From positions 1,172,056 to 1,236,055 of the forward strand of contig JACYUE010000002.1 in the NCBI GenBank assembly GCA_014841595.1: 64,000 bases of DNA, given 5' to 3'. Positions 54,980-63,393 of the stretch are shown here, piece by piece. The notes beneath the pieces were generated by a model, which saw only the letters and a list, made by a program, of their open reading frames with translations, was not told the origin of the DNA and did not search any database. The translations under genes were made by a program, and so were the position numbers. Positions within the stretch are counted from its first letter, which is position 1. Each line of letters starts with the position of its first letter. The DNA is from Oxalobacteraceae sp. CFBP 8761 (lineage in GTDB: Bacteria; Pseudomonadota; Gammaproteobacteria; Burkholderiales; Burkholderiaceae_D).

Positions 54980-56320
54980 ATGGCACGGAAATATTTCGGC
55001 ACCGATGGCATTCGCGGCCTCGTGGGCGCAGCACCAATCACCCCTGATTTCGTCATGCGCCTTGGCTACGCTGCCGGCACCGTGCTGGCAAAGGGCAAAA
55101 AATCTAGCAGCGGCCGGCCCGTCGTCCTGATCGGCAAAGACACGCGTATCTCGGGCTATATGCTCGAGGCCGCGCTGGAGTCGGGCTTCTCGGCGGCCGG
55201 TGTGGACGTGATGCTGGCTGGCCCGATGCCGACCCCGGCCATCGCTTACCTGACGCGCGCACTGCGCCTGCAGGCCGGCGTCGTGATCTCGGCGTCGCAC
55301 AACCCGTTCCAGGACAACGGCATCAAGTTCTTCTCCGGCCATGGCACCAAGCTGCCAGACGCGGTGGAACTGGAAATCGAAGACGCCATTGACCAGCCGA
55401 TGGGCTGCGTGTCGTCGGACAAGCTGGGCCGCGTATCGCGCCTGCGCGACGCCCAGGGCCGCTACATCGAATTCTGCAAGAGCACGTTCCCGAACGAGCT
55501 CGACCTGCGCGGCCTGAAGATCGTCGTCGACAGCGCCCACGGCGCCGCCTACAACATCGCTCCGCACGTGTTCCATGAGCTGGGCGCCGAAGTCATTTCC
55601 ATCGGTGCCCAGCCGGACGGCTTCAATATCAACGCCGGCTTTGGCGCCACCGCGCCACAGGCGCTGTCGGAAGCCGTCGTCGCCAACAAGGCCGACCTGG
55701 GCATCGCGCTCGATGGCGACGCCGACCGCCTGATCATGGTCGACGCCACCGGCCGCGTCTACAACGGCGACGAGCTGCTGTACGTGATGGTGCGCGACCG
55801 CATGAGCACCGGCCCCGTGGCCGGCGCCGTGGGTACCCTGATGACGAATATGGCGCTCGAAGTGGCGTTCAAGGAAATGGGCATCGGCTTTGCGCGCGCC
55901 AAGGTGGGCGACCGCTATGTGCTCGAAGTCATGAGGGAGCGTGGCTGGCTGTTCGGCGGAGAGGGTTCGGGCCATCTGCTGGCACTGGACAAGCACACCA
56001 CCGGCGACGGCATCGTCTCGGCCCTGCAGGTGCTGTCGGCGCTGGTACGCGGCAACAAGTCGCTGGCCGAATGCTGCAACGAACTGACGTTGTTCCCGCA
56101 AACCTTGATCAACAAGAAAGTCGCACCGGGCTTTGACTGGACGGCCGATGCGGCGATGGTCGCCGAAAAGGAAGCGGTCGAGCGCGAGCTGGGCGACAAC
56201 GGTCGTGTGCTGATCCGCGCATCGGGCACCGAGCCATTGATCCGGGTTATGGTCGAGGCGAAAGAAGCGGAACTTGCCGACAGCCTGGCACGCCGGATTG
56301 CGGCCACGTTGTCGGCATAA
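54980..56320 (+). CDS. glmM: Phosphoglucosamine mutase
   Basis: 446 residues; converts glucosamine-6-phosphate to glucosamine-1-phosphate for UDP-GlcNAc. The phosphoserine loop '[12 protein letters not shown]' has S106, the metal loop is '[13 protein letters not shown]', the sugar loop '[11 protein letters not shown]', and the phosphate-binding '[15 protein letters not shown]'. All four sites are complete. Usual yhbY-rlmE-ftsH-folP-glmM order. The tRNA-Pro gene follows. Confidence 0.95.
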   Translation: MARKYFGTDGIRGLVGAAPITPDFVMRLGYAAGTVLAKGKKSSSGRPVVLIGKDTRISGYMLEAALESGFSAAGVDVMLAGPMPTPAIAYLTRALRLQAGVVISASHNPFQDNGIKFFSGHGTKLPDAVELEIEDAIDQPMGCVSSDKLGRVSRLRDAQGRYIEFCKSTFPNELDLRGLKIVVDSAHGAAYNIAPHVFHELGAEVISIGAQPDGFNINAGFGATAPQALSEAVVANKADLGIALDGDADRLIMVDATGRVYNGDELLYVMVRDRMSTGPVAGAVGTLMTNMALEVAFKEMGIGFARAKVGDRYVLEVMRERGWLFGGEGSGHLLALDKHTTGDGIVSALQVLSALVRGNKSLAECCNELTLFPQTLINKKVAPGFDWTADAAMVAEKEAVERELGDNGRVLIRASGTEPLIRVMVEAKEAELADSLARRIAATLSA

Positions 56321-56399
56321 ATAATGCGAGCGGTGCGCTGGAATTGAACCCACAAGGGCTGGCGCTTCGCGAATGATTGGCATATAATGTTGCCCACGG

Positions 56400-56476
56400 C
56401 GGAGTGTAGCGCAGCCCGGTAGCGCACCTGGTTTGGGACCAGGGGGTCCAAGGTTCGAATCCTTGTACTCCGACCA
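56400..56476 (+). tRNA. tRNA-Pro (TGG)
   Basis: 77 bases including an encoded CCA. Acceptor CGGAGTG pairs with TACTCCG, the anticodon stem CCTGG/CCAGG encloses a loop with anticodon TGG at the expected position, and the T-arm holds GGTTCGAATCC. A TATAAT at 56383-56388 lies 11 bp upstream. Confidence 0.95.
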
Positions 56477-56490
56477 GCAAGATTCATCAG

Positions 56491-56522
56491 AACAGGCCGT
56501 CATCGACGGCCTGTTTTGTTTT
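56491..56522 (+). terminator. Intrinsic terminator after tRNA-Pro
   Basis: AACAGGCCGTC (56491-56501), loop ATC, GACGGCCTGTT (56505-56515), then TTGTTTT. The 11-bp perfect stem ends the tRNA-Pro transcript before tRNA-Arg, so the two tRNAs may be separate units. Confidence 0.85.
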
Positions 56523-56541
56523 CCCGTCTCATCGTTTTGCA

Positions 56542-56618
56542 CCGCCCTTAGCTCAGTCGGATAGAGCAACAGCCTTCTAAGCTGTGGGTCGGGGGTTCGA
56601 TTCCCTCAGGGCGGGCCA
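56542..56618 (+). tRNA. tRNA-Arg (TCT)
   Basis: 77 bases including an encoded CCA. Acceptor CCGCCCT pairs with AGGGCGG, the anticodon stem ACAGC/GCTGT encloses CTTCTAA (anticodon TCT, reading AGA/AGG), and the T-arm holds GGTTCGATTCC. AGA/AGG are rare codons in this GC-rich genome. Such tRNA genes are common integration sites. Confidence 0.92.
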
Positions 56619-57426
56619 GATTCCTCAATACTTTCAAACGCTTGCCGCATTCGCCTGCTGCCTGTTACTTGTGCAGTACGCTATTCAATATGCCTTGCGC
56701 TATTCAAATCCCGGTTTTCCCGACTTCACTCGCTAGGATGGCGGTACTACACGCGCCGAGTGAGCTGCGTGTCCGCATGTGCGAGTAGGGTGCGGGAGTA
56801 CGCCAGGGACTCGGCATCGCTCGCCGACTTCGCTCTCAGGTCGCCGTGCTGGCCTTTCGCTGGCAATGGCGGTCTTTGTTGCTGCCGACTGGTTCATGAA
56901 CAGCTGGCCGCATGAAGCCGAGATCGACGAGATGCGGCACGCATTCACAGACATCATGCGCAGCCAGTCGGCACTGGTGCCGGCCACAGTGCAGGGCGAC
57001 ACCGCGCGTTTTGTCCATCAGCCACCGAGTTCACCACATTTAATCCACCCTGACGCCGCTCGTCCTGGCGCTCACCAGGGAGCTGCGCAATGGGAAAGCT
57101 CTGTCTGCTGACTGCGCCCCTGATGGTAACGCATGGGCAACTTCAAGGCCGCAGTCAAAGTCACAAACGAAAGTTTCCTCAATCGCGCGCCAGCGGGCGA
57201 TGCGCGGCAGTCGACCGAGTAACTGCAGCGGACCAGGACGTGTGGCAGGAACGGGTGGTTGAACTGTTGCCCTTTTACGTTACTTGGGTGGGAATTCAGG
57301 TCCAAATAGTTCAGGTGCGGCTGAAATAGCAACACAACGGGCGTAAGTCTGTCGCTCACCGCTGCGATTTAGCTTACACTTCGACAATAAAATTGTATCT
57401 TTTCTAACGTATGGGTGGGTAGGTAG
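56619..57426. other. Gene-poor region after the tRNA genes
   Basis: 808 bp without a supported gene. Short frames exist on both strands (for example 56779-57111), but none has a ribosome site and a recognisable product. One 30-codon run near 57130 reads as a natural protein fragment (MGNFKAAVKVTNESFL), which suggests gene remnants. Base composition shifts from GC-rich to AT-richer near 57,300. Confidence 0.5.
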
Positions 57427-58482
57427 ATGTCGTCTAATAAATTGGAGGGAATACAAATCCTCAGGGGTTACGCCGCGATGCTTGTTGTGGTTACGCATTT
57501 GTGGAGTGTTGGAGTGATTTCGTCGGCCCTTAAATTTAGTCGCATTGGTGGGCTCGGCGTAGATATTTTCTTCGTTATCAGTGGGTTTATCATGTGCTAT
57601 TCGCTGAGAGATCCGATTTCCTCCAGCGACAGTGTCGAATTCTTGAAGAAGCGTGTATTCCGGGTCTACCCGATATACCTTCTGGTATTGACTCCCTTTT
57701 TGATTCAGTACCTTAATCAAGTTACGACACCTGTAGACACCCTAATGATTATCGGGAATCTACTCTTGTCGCCATCATTCTCGGGTGGGTCGGAGTACCG
57801 AATGCTTGTAGGTCCGGCTTGGACGCTGACCTATGAACTCTTATTTTATATGTTGTTTGCAGGAGCGATGTTTTCGTCAAGATCAAAAGACCGCGCGATT
57901 TACACTGTTATTATCATGATCGTGCTAATGGTAACCCTCATTAACCTTTTAGGCGTAAAAGGTGAGCGTCTTCAGTGGTCGAATTTCCAGTACATAGTAG
58001 GAGATACCTTATTGTTTAATTTCGTGATAGGGTGCTTGTGCTACTTCGTGTGGCGAAAATATGGGCACGCAGTTTTTTCTTTCTGGACAGCGTTTGGCGC
58101 TGCTCTGGTGCTCACCGTAGTTTCATTGGGCCTCTCGAAGTTTGGACTTCCCCGCGTCTTGAGTTTGGGCCTTCCTGCAGGTGCCATCGTGCTCGTATTC
58201 TTATTCGCTGAATTTGAAAATAGAAATTTGACGAGGCCATTGTTGTTCCTAGGTAGCGCCTCCTACAGTATTTACTTGGTCCATGCAATAATTGCACATT
58301 GGAAGCATTTACTCATTGGAGCATCTGCGCACGAAAACGACCTGACCGGGATTTTTCTTACAGGTATGGCGTTGGCGGCCGGTTGTATCTTCTACGTGGT
58401 TGTCGAGAATCCGCTCAGCCGCGTTCTGAATGCGCAAACCAGGCGCCCCTCTGCTCCAGAAATCCCTGTACGGCAAAGCTGA
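57427..58482 (+). CDS. Acyltransferase family 3 membrane protein (probably acquired)
   Basis: 351 residues, about ten membrane segments, matching acyltransferase 3 (PF01757, OafA/NodX-like). The Arg-His motif appears as 'ILRGYAAMLVVVTHLW', followed by 'GLGVDIFFVISGFIM' and a C-terminal 'FLGSASYSIYLVHAII'. Such proteins O-acylate surface polysaccharides or exported glycans. Codon use is clearly AT-richer than in flanking genes, and the gene stands alone next to tRNA-Arg, so horizontal transfer is likely. The substrate is unknown. Confidence 0.85.
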   Translation: MSSNKLEGIQILRGYAAMLVVVTHLWSVGVISSALKFSRIGGLGVDIFFVISGFIMCYSLRDPISSSDSVEFLKKRVFRVYPIYLLVLTPFLIQYLNQVTTPVDTLMIIGNLLLSPSFSGGSEYRMLVGPAWTLTYELLFYMLFAGAMFSSRSKDRAIYTVIIMIVLMVTLINLLGVKGERLQWSNFQYIVGDTLLFNFVIGCLCYFVWRKYGHAVFSFWTAFGAALVLTVVSLGLSKFGLPRVLSLGLPAGAIVLVFLFAEFENRNLTRPLLFLGSASYSIYLVHAIIAHWKHLLIGASAHENDLTGIFLTGMALAAGCIFYVVVENPLSRVLNAQTRRPSAPEIPVRQS

Positions 58483-59145
58483 CCCAATCCAGAATATAAA
58501 GTTGTATGTCACGTAAGCTGCGAAGCTATGACTTACGTTAAGCGCCGCCGATCATGGGGCCATCAAGGAATGCTAGGCGTCGAGAATGCCTTGGTGCTAG
58601 TCGCGCGGGGACGGTACTGGCTAGGCGGAAGTGGCGCCGCTGTATGGCCCAACTTCAATCAGCATGTGGTGTATTACTAGCGGTGTATTATGATAGAGCA
58701 CGCGTATGTTGACCTCCAGTTCGAGAGAAAAGCTGGCATTAGCTGTTGAATCGACATGGATGGTGGTCAAACGTCTATTCGTTGTTCCTGAAGCGAGTAT
58801 GGCAGGTCCAATGCTTGATGCCGCCGTCAAGCCAAAATTAAGCGAAGCGGGTCTACCGCTCCTCCGTTATATCGTTGAACAATGCGCCCGTCATGCGGTT
58901 CAAGCCAGTGCTGTGATTCAAGAGCAGTCGTATTCGAAAGACGGGGGTGCGCTTGTTGACGCCGTCGTGGTTTAGCAGAGTCGCGCACTTTTACGGCCAT
59001 AACCAGTTGACCAACGGCGAATCAGCCGACTGCAGGCTTTTGATTGAATGGGACAGAAAGCCTTCGGAGCAATCGGTCTTCCGATCTGCAGGTTTGGCTT
59101 TTAATGCCCGCAGGCCGGGGTAACGTTTTTTGACCCGTTCCCCCA
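58483..59145. other. Gap after the acyltransferase gene
   Basis: 663 bp with no convincing gene. An 89-codon frame (58706-58975) reads partly like a natural protein, but lacks a clear ribosome site and any recognisable family, and an overlapping antisense frame is equally plausible. It may hold remnants of acquired DNA. No tRNA-Arg 3'-end repeat (possible att site) was seen. Confidence 0.45.
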
Positions 59146-60186
59146 TCACGTCACAATGAACTCATACCCAGCCTGCAGCGAGCCGACGACCTGCGCCTGG
59201 TTTTCCGCGCTTTCGCTAAATTGCACGACCAGGTCGGCCTTGGTAATCGCATTGCGTTCCAGAGCGCCTAGCCAGTGCGCGAAGCCGGCGGCGTCCGGCG
59301 CCCGGTCCAGCACGTTTGCGTAGAGCGCCGTAACGAGGGCGGCGTCCGTGGGCGCGGCGCCGTATTGGCTCTTGAATTCGGGCGAGTCGACGAATGCCTG
59401 CGCCACTGACCGCAATGACTGGCCCTGGCCCATTTGCCCGATCCAATACCCCAGGCCGCCCGCGTCGGGCGTGCGATCAAATGCAGCCTGGTACAGGCGG
59501 TAAGCCTCGGCAGGAAAGCCCTGCGTTTCATACGAGATGAAGGCGCCATCGTCGAACGACAGGCGCTCGACGCTGCGCAGGATATCGGTGCCGTCGTAGC
59601 CGACCAGATCGGTCACGGTAATCGCGCCATCGCGCAGGCTGACGGTGTATTCGTTGCGTCGGCCTTCCAGCACGAAGGTATCGATGCCGGCGCCGCCATC
59701 GACGATGTCATTCGTGCGCGTGCCGTACAAGGTGTCGTGCGCGTCCGTGCCGATGATCCGGGTGGTTGCGGGCAAGCGGCTCTCATACACGTTCACGCTG
59801 GCATAGGTATCGTAATAATCCTGATCCCATGAGGCATTGATGTAGTACCAGCCGGTATAGGCGGCCGTGAACGCTGCGTAATCGTAGCCGTAGGCGCCAC
59901 TGCCGTCGTCGGCGGCAATCGCATTGCCGGCGTCGTCGTAGATGCGCAGCTGGAAGGGATCGTGGTAGCTGCCGCTTTGTACCGTGTAACCCATGCCAGC
60001 GGTGGCGTGGAACACGAAGATATCGTCCTCGCCCGCATACGGATCGGTCGTGCTGTAGCGGGCGGTGCGGCCGTAGAACTGGCCGAGTTCGGGGTCCCGC
60101 ACGGGATCGAGGTCGAGGCGCCAGGCCCAGTTCATTTCCGACCGGGTCAGGTCATCCAGAAAATCCAGCGTGGGGTAGGCGGACAT
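59146..60186 (-). CDS. Exoprotein with PPC-like and DUF4214 domains
   Basis: 346 residues and no N-terminal signal peptide. An acidic PPC-like beta domain (about 45-135) contains repeated Tyr/Asp/Gly turns. Next is one RTX-like unit ('GTDAHDTLYGTRTNDIVDGGAGIDTFVLEG', about 140-172), then a C-terminal DUF4214 block (about 230-335) with 'LYQAAFDRTPDAGGLGYWIGQM', 'FVDSPEFKSQYG' and 'LYANVLDRAPDAAGFAHWLGAL'. This layout is typical of proteins secreted by type I systems with C-terminal signals, though no type I genes are in the window. Binding of calcium or sugars is inferred. Confidence 0.78.
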   Translation of the reverse strand: MSAYPTLDFLDDLTRSEMNWAWRLDLDPVRDPELGQFYGRTARYSTTDPYAGEDDIFVFHATAGMGYTVQSGSYHDPFQLRIYDDAGNAIAADDGSGAYGYDYAAFTAAYTGWYYINASWDQDYYDTYASVNVYESRLPATTRIIGTDAHDTLYGTRTNDIVDGGAGIDTFVLEGRRNEYTVSLRDGAITVTDLVGYDGTDILRSVERLSFDDGAFISYETQGFPAEAYRLYQAAFDRTPDAGGLGYWIGQMGQGQSLRSVAQAFVDSPEFKSQYGAAPTDAALVTALYANVLDRAPDAAGFAHWLGALERNAITKADLVVQFSESAENQAQVVGSLQAGYEFIVT

Positions 60187-60284
60187 GGCAGGCCTCGGGT
60201 ATTGGGATGTCCGATTATAGGCTGGGCCATATCCGCCAATCCGCCGACATGGTTACGCTTTGTAAGCGCGCTGCGGTGCGGTCA

Positions 60285-60695
60285 TCATGCCGCGGCCGGG
60301 AACGGCTCGGTGCCGTCACCCCAGGCCGCCAGCGCGCGGCGCAGCAGGCGACGCTCGCGGTGATCGATCATCTGGTCGGCCCGCACGATCTCGAGCATGC
60401 CCTTGAGCACCAGCGCGCGCAGCGCCGGATCCTGCACTTCGTCCAGCAGCGCGTCGATCGTCGCCGGTTCGATGTCGACCATGCCGGCAGCATGGTTCGT
60501 GCTGTGGGTCAGCAGATCCTGGGTCAGCTCGCCGGCGGCATCGTCAAACGTGTCTTCGCTCACGCCCAGCACCTCGAGTACGCCGCTGCGGTGCAGCGTC
60601 TTGAGCTCCTGGGGCGCCAGGCGGCCGTCGGCGATCATCGCCAGGGCCAGCAGGCGGCTCATGGCCTTGGGACTGTCGGTTGGGTAATTTCTCAT
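60285..60695 (-). CDS. TerB-like tellurite-resistance family protein
   Basis: 136 residues with an all-helical TerB-like body ('AMSRLLALAMIADGRLAPQELKTLHRSGVLEVLGVSEDTFDDA' and '[30 protein letters not shown]'). 'ADG-L---E' and 'AD--I---E' repeat an acidic metal-binding helix pair. Function is unknown beyond links with tellurite and stress operons. It is divergent from a NhaR-type LysR gene, mirroring terC and the other LysR gene in this window. Confidence 0.75.
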   Translation of the reverse strand: MRNYPTDSPKAMSRLLALAMIADGRLAPQELKTLHRSGVLEVLGVSEDTFDDAAGELTQDLLTHSTNHAAGMVDIEPATIDALLDEVQDPALRALVLKGMLEIVRADQMIDHRERRLLRRALAAWGDGTEPFPAAA

Positions 60696-60743
60696 TGCTT
60701 CCTCGCTTCATGTGAACTGAGTCACCAATATACGGTTGCGCAA

Positions 60744-60773
60744 TGCTAAAGTAAAATCGAATAATCTTTAGCA
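60744..60773. promoter_or_regulatory. Inverted repeat in the terB-like/LysR divergent promoter
   Basis: TGCTAAAG (60744-60751) and CTTTAGCA (60766-60773) form a perfect 8-bp inverted repeat around a 14-bp AT-rich spacer that contains AAATCGAATA. It lies 30 bp before the LysR start and 49 bp before the terB-like start. That is the right place for a LysR tetramer to control both genes. Confidence 0.55.
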
Positions 60774-60802
60774 ATTCTCAATATTTTTGGTGGTAAAGGC
60801 GA

Positions 60803-61690
60803 ATGAACTACAAGCACCTTCAGTACTTTCACTCAGTCGCCACGGCGGGCAGCGTCGTGCGCGCGGCCGAGCAGTTGCACGTCTCGGCGCAAGCAATCAG
60901 CACGCAGTTGCAGCTCCTGGAAGACCAGTTTGGCGAGGAACTTCTACGCAAGAAGGGGCGCGGGCTGGTACTGACCGAAGCCGGCAAGACCGTGCTGCGT
61001 TATACGGACCAGATCTTCAGTCTCGGTAATGAACTGGAGCAGGCAGTGCGGCGTGGCCTGTTCACCGAGACCGAGACACTGAGGGTAGGCCTGTGCGACG
61101 TGATCGCCAAGACGATGGCATTCAGGCTGCTGCAGCCGGCCCGTGATGCCGGGCTCGCCATGCACCTGGTTTGTCGGGAAGGGCGTTTTGGCGACCTGAT
61201 GGAAGACCTCAGCGCGCACCGACTCGATCTGTTGATCTCGGACCAGGGTTTGCCGCCTGGCGGCGCCGTGCGCGGCCACAGTCATCTGCTCGGATCGAGC
61301 ACCGTGACGGTCGTGGCGCATCCCGACGTGTGCCAGCGCTGGGCCGGCGATTTTCCACAGCGCCTGAAAGGTGCGCCGTTCCTGATGCCGGGCCAGGGTG
61401 CCGCCCTGCACAGCCAGTTGATGGCGTGGCTCGAGGCGCAGGGCTTGCGCCCGATCGTCGTTGGCGAATTCGATGATGGGGCGCTGCTGGGAGCATTTGC
61501 CGGCGCGGGTGCAGGCTTCATGGCAGCCCCGACCGTGCTCGCGGACTCGCTGTGCGAACAGTACGGGCTGGCGCCGGTGGGTGTGATCGACGCCATTGTC
61601 GAGCAGGTCTATGCCGTGACGGTCGAGCGCCGGGTACACCATCCGGCGCTGCGGCGCATCCTGGAACGGGCGCCGCAGGTGTTCGCGTGA
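60803..61690 (+). CDS. LysR family transcriptional regulator, NhaR type (second copy)
   Basis: 295 residues: a LysR winged helix ('MNYKHLQYFHSVATAGSVVRAAEQLHVSAQAIS') and an effector domain sharing 'LVCREGRFGDLM', 'AHRLDLLISD', 'VVGEFDD' and 'IVEQVYAVTVERRVHHPA' with the copy at 14070-14966. The two are clearly paralogous but diverged. It is divergent from the terB-like gene. Effector and regulon are unknown; NhaR in E. coli responds to Na+. Confidence 0.82.
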   Translation: MNYKHLQYFHSVATAGSVVRAAEQLHVSAQAISTQLQLLEDQFGEELLRKKGRGLVLTEAGKTVLRYTDQIFSLGNELEQAVRRGLFTETETLRVGLCDVIAKTMAFRLLQPARDAGLAMHLVCREGRFGDLMEDLSAHRLDLLISDQGLPPGGAVRGHSHLLGSSTVTVVAHPDVCQRWAGDFPQRLKGAPFLMPGQGAALHSQLMAWLEAQGLRPIVVGEFDDGALLGAFAGAGAGFMAAPTVLADSLCEQYGLAPVGVIDAIVEQVYAVTVERRVHHPALRRILERAPQVFA

Positions 61691-61706
61691 CAGCCGGCGG
61701 CGCGTG

Positions 61707-62459
61707 TCAGATGCGGTCGCTTTCCTTGCGCACGACGCGGCCGATCACGATGCACTCATCGCCCTGGCATGGCTTGCGGTGATAGGTGCGCTGGTCCGGG
61801 TTGTCGGAGGTGAGCCACCACTGGGCTGCCTCGCGCGCCAGGCGCTTGACGACGGCTTCGCCTTCATAATTGAACGCGAACACGGCGCCGGCGACTGGCT
61901 TGGTGTCGAGCGTGTTGATGACGACGATGTCGCCAGCGTACAGCGATGGTTCCATGCTTTCGCCCTTGACATAGATCGCAATCAGATGCGACGGACTGTA
62001 CTGGTTGCGCTCCAGCCAGGTGCGGCGCATGCCGAGTGTGCCGCCGTCGCGGGCTTCCGGCTCGGCCCGGTACCCGGTGATGCCCGCTGACAGGCGCAGC
62101 TTGACCATCGGAATGGGCACGAAGGCATCGTCATCGCCTTCGGCCACCACGCGCAGTGCGTCGGGTAACCCGGTTAGTCCAGGCAGGCCGGGCAGGGCGC
62201 TGCTGTTATTTGCCGGGCCACCACCCAGCGGCGCCAGGATCTCGGCCGGAAGGCGGCAGCCGGTGACGCGGGAGATCGCCAGCAACTGTTTCAGGTTGGG
62301 GCTGTGCTTTTCATTTTCCCAGTGCGAGATATTGGCCTTGGTATGGCCCCGGTCGGTACCGAGTTCGAGCGCAAGACGGGCGCCCAGTGCCGTGCCCGAC
62401 AAGCCGGCGGCGGTGCGCGCTTCTTTCACCCAGTTAGCAATCATTGTTTGTAGGTCCAT
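61707..62459 (-). CDS. Phage-type repressor with XRE HTH and S24 (LexA-like) peptidase domain
   Basis: 250 residues. An N-terminal HTH (about 8-65, 'TKANISHWENEKHSPNLKQLLAISRV'), a Pro/Gly-rich linker (75-100), and a C-terminal S24 autoprotease with S168 ('GESMEPSL') and K205 ('EAVVKRLA'). They are 37 residues apart, as in LexA and UmuD. A likely cleavage dipeptide Ala-Gly is at 125-126 ('LSAGITG'). It should cleave itself when RecA is activated and so relieve repression. It faces the small membrane-protein gene across two dyads; the region looks like a phage lysogeny switch. Confidence 0.88.
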   Translation of the reverse strand: MDLQTMIANWVKEARTAAGLSGTALGARLALELGTDRGHTKANISHWENEKHSPNLKQLLAISRVTGCRLPAEILAPLGGGPANNSSALPGLPGLTGLPDALRVVAEGDDDAFVPIPMVKLRLSAGITGYRAEPEARDGGTLGMRRTWLERNQYSPSHLIAIYVKGESMEPSLYAGDIVVINTLDTKPVAGAVFAFNYEGEAVVKRLAREAAQWWLTSDNPDQRTYHRKPCQGDECIVIGRVVRKESDRI

Positions 62460-62479
62460 ATGCGTATGGTAAAGGAAAT

Positions 62480-62497
62480 CTATACATTGAAGTATAG
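62480..62497. promoter_or_regulatory. Operator-like dyad 1
   Basis: CTATAC and GTATAG face each other over 6 bp. The symmetry extends outward to AAAG/CTTT-rich arms (about 62470-62507). It is close to the repressor start (62459), the expected place of an autoregulatory operator. Confidence 0.65.
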
Positions 62498-62515
62498 CTT
62501 TTCTTTACTGCTGTG

Positions 62516-62532
62516 GTATAGTTTTCCTATAC
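62516..62532. promoter_or_regulatory. Operator-like dyad 2
   Basis: GTATAG and CTATAC face each other over TTTTC, the same half-sites in opposite order to dyad 1, 36 bp further from the repressor. It is nearest the rightward gene. Confidence 0.65.
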
Positions 62533-62613
62533 TTTCATCCATCGCATTGATGTGGCGCAGGGTAGGCGTGGGCTTGCCGGTGCAGGTACCGCCGCAAGCA
62601 CAGGGGAGACACG

Positions 62614-62820
62614 ATGATCATTGAAACATTGCAGCGTCTGATGGACGCGAACCTGGCCGGACTGGCCACCGACTTGACGCTGACAGATATCGGCGCGCTG
62701 ATCGGCATGTTCAGCGCCTTGCTGAGCACCATCGGCAACCTGTTGTATACATGGCGCAAGGATCGGCGCGAGCAGCGCGACAGCGATGCGGCATGGGCCC
62801 GGCGCCAGAAGGAGCCTTGA
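62614..62820 (+). CDS. Small single-pass membrane protein under repressor control
   Basis: 68 residues. A hydrophobic helix (about 30-46, 'LIGMFSALLSTIGNLLYTW') is followed by a strongly charged tail ('RKDRREQRDSDAAWARRQKEP'). A GGGGAGA ribosome site lies just upstream, which supports real translation. The topology is like a small holin, antiholin or stress toxin, but I recognise no family. It is the first gene to the right of the repressor operators. Confidence 0.6.
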   Translation: MIIETLQRLMDANLAGLATDLTLTDIGALIGMFSALLSTIGNLLYTWRKDRREQRDSDAAWARRQKEP

Positions 62821-62869
62821 GTATCGTGCTGGTTGGCAGTCCTGGCCCAGTCCGGCGACCAGTCCGGCG

Positions 62870-62883
62870 CGGTAGAATAGCCA
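62870..62883 (+). promoter_or_regulatory. Promoter-like element upstream of the DUF5710 gene
   Basis: CGGTAGAATAGCCA contains TAGAAT (62873-62878), 40 bp before the start. It is the same 14-mer found before alr (29753-29766). Confidence 0.4.
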
Positions 62884-62917
62884 TCCGCAAGCATATCGAT
62901 CCCGGAGCATTTCGCAC

Positions 62918-63334
62918 ATGGTTTTTCTGACCGTCCCCTACGCCGAAAAGGACGCCGCCAAGGCGCTCGGCGCCCGCTGGAATCCCACCCGCCGCCGCTG
63001 GTATGTGGCCGATGGCGTCGCCACCGAGCCGTTTGCCAAGTGGATCGATGCTGCATCTGCATCTGCATCCACCTCGGCATCTGCCTCAGCCGGCGGTGCA
63101 GCCAGGCCTGGCGCCAAGGCGGGTTCCGGTCGCGTGGACAGCTACCAAGGGAAGACGGTGGTTGGCGTGAATTACGTGGCGCTTGACCACGATTGCAATC
63201 CACTTGAAGAATGCCCAAGCTGCATGCAGACACTGGAAGGCACGCCATGGTGGCAGGCACGCACCAGCCTGGCAGCGCTGGTTGGCGGCATGCCGGGCAC
63301 GTCCAATATTCGAACGCCCGGCAAGGCGGCGTGA
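62918..63334 (+). CDS. DUF5710 domain protein with C-terminal cysteine motif
   Basis: 138 residues. The N-terminus is a DUF5710 domain ('LTVPYAEKDAAKALGARWNPTRRRWYVADGV'), a small domain usually found in replication, primase or plasmid-borne proteins. An Ala/Ser tract encoded by repeats of GCATCT follows (about 47-60). The C-terminal part has 'VGVNYVALDHDCNPLEECPSCMQTL', whose Cys residues could bind metal. It may be a DNA-linked accessory protein; no partner is adjacent. Confidence 0.7.
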   Translation: MVFLTVPYAEKDAAKALGARWNPTRRRWYVADGVATEPFAKWIDAASASASTSASASAGGAARPGAKAGSGRVDSYQGKTVVGVNYVALDHDCNPLEECPSCMQTLEGTPWWQARTSLAALVGGMPGTSNIRTPGKAA

Positions 63335-63393
63335 TCGCCATACGGCCGCGTTAACGCTAAGATGCAAGCCTGACAATACCTCCCAACGACGCC

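Noticed and set aside
58706..58975. 89-codon hypothetical gene
   Set aside because: Ribosome site is unclear and an antisense frame is equally open. Kept as a note in the gap entry only.
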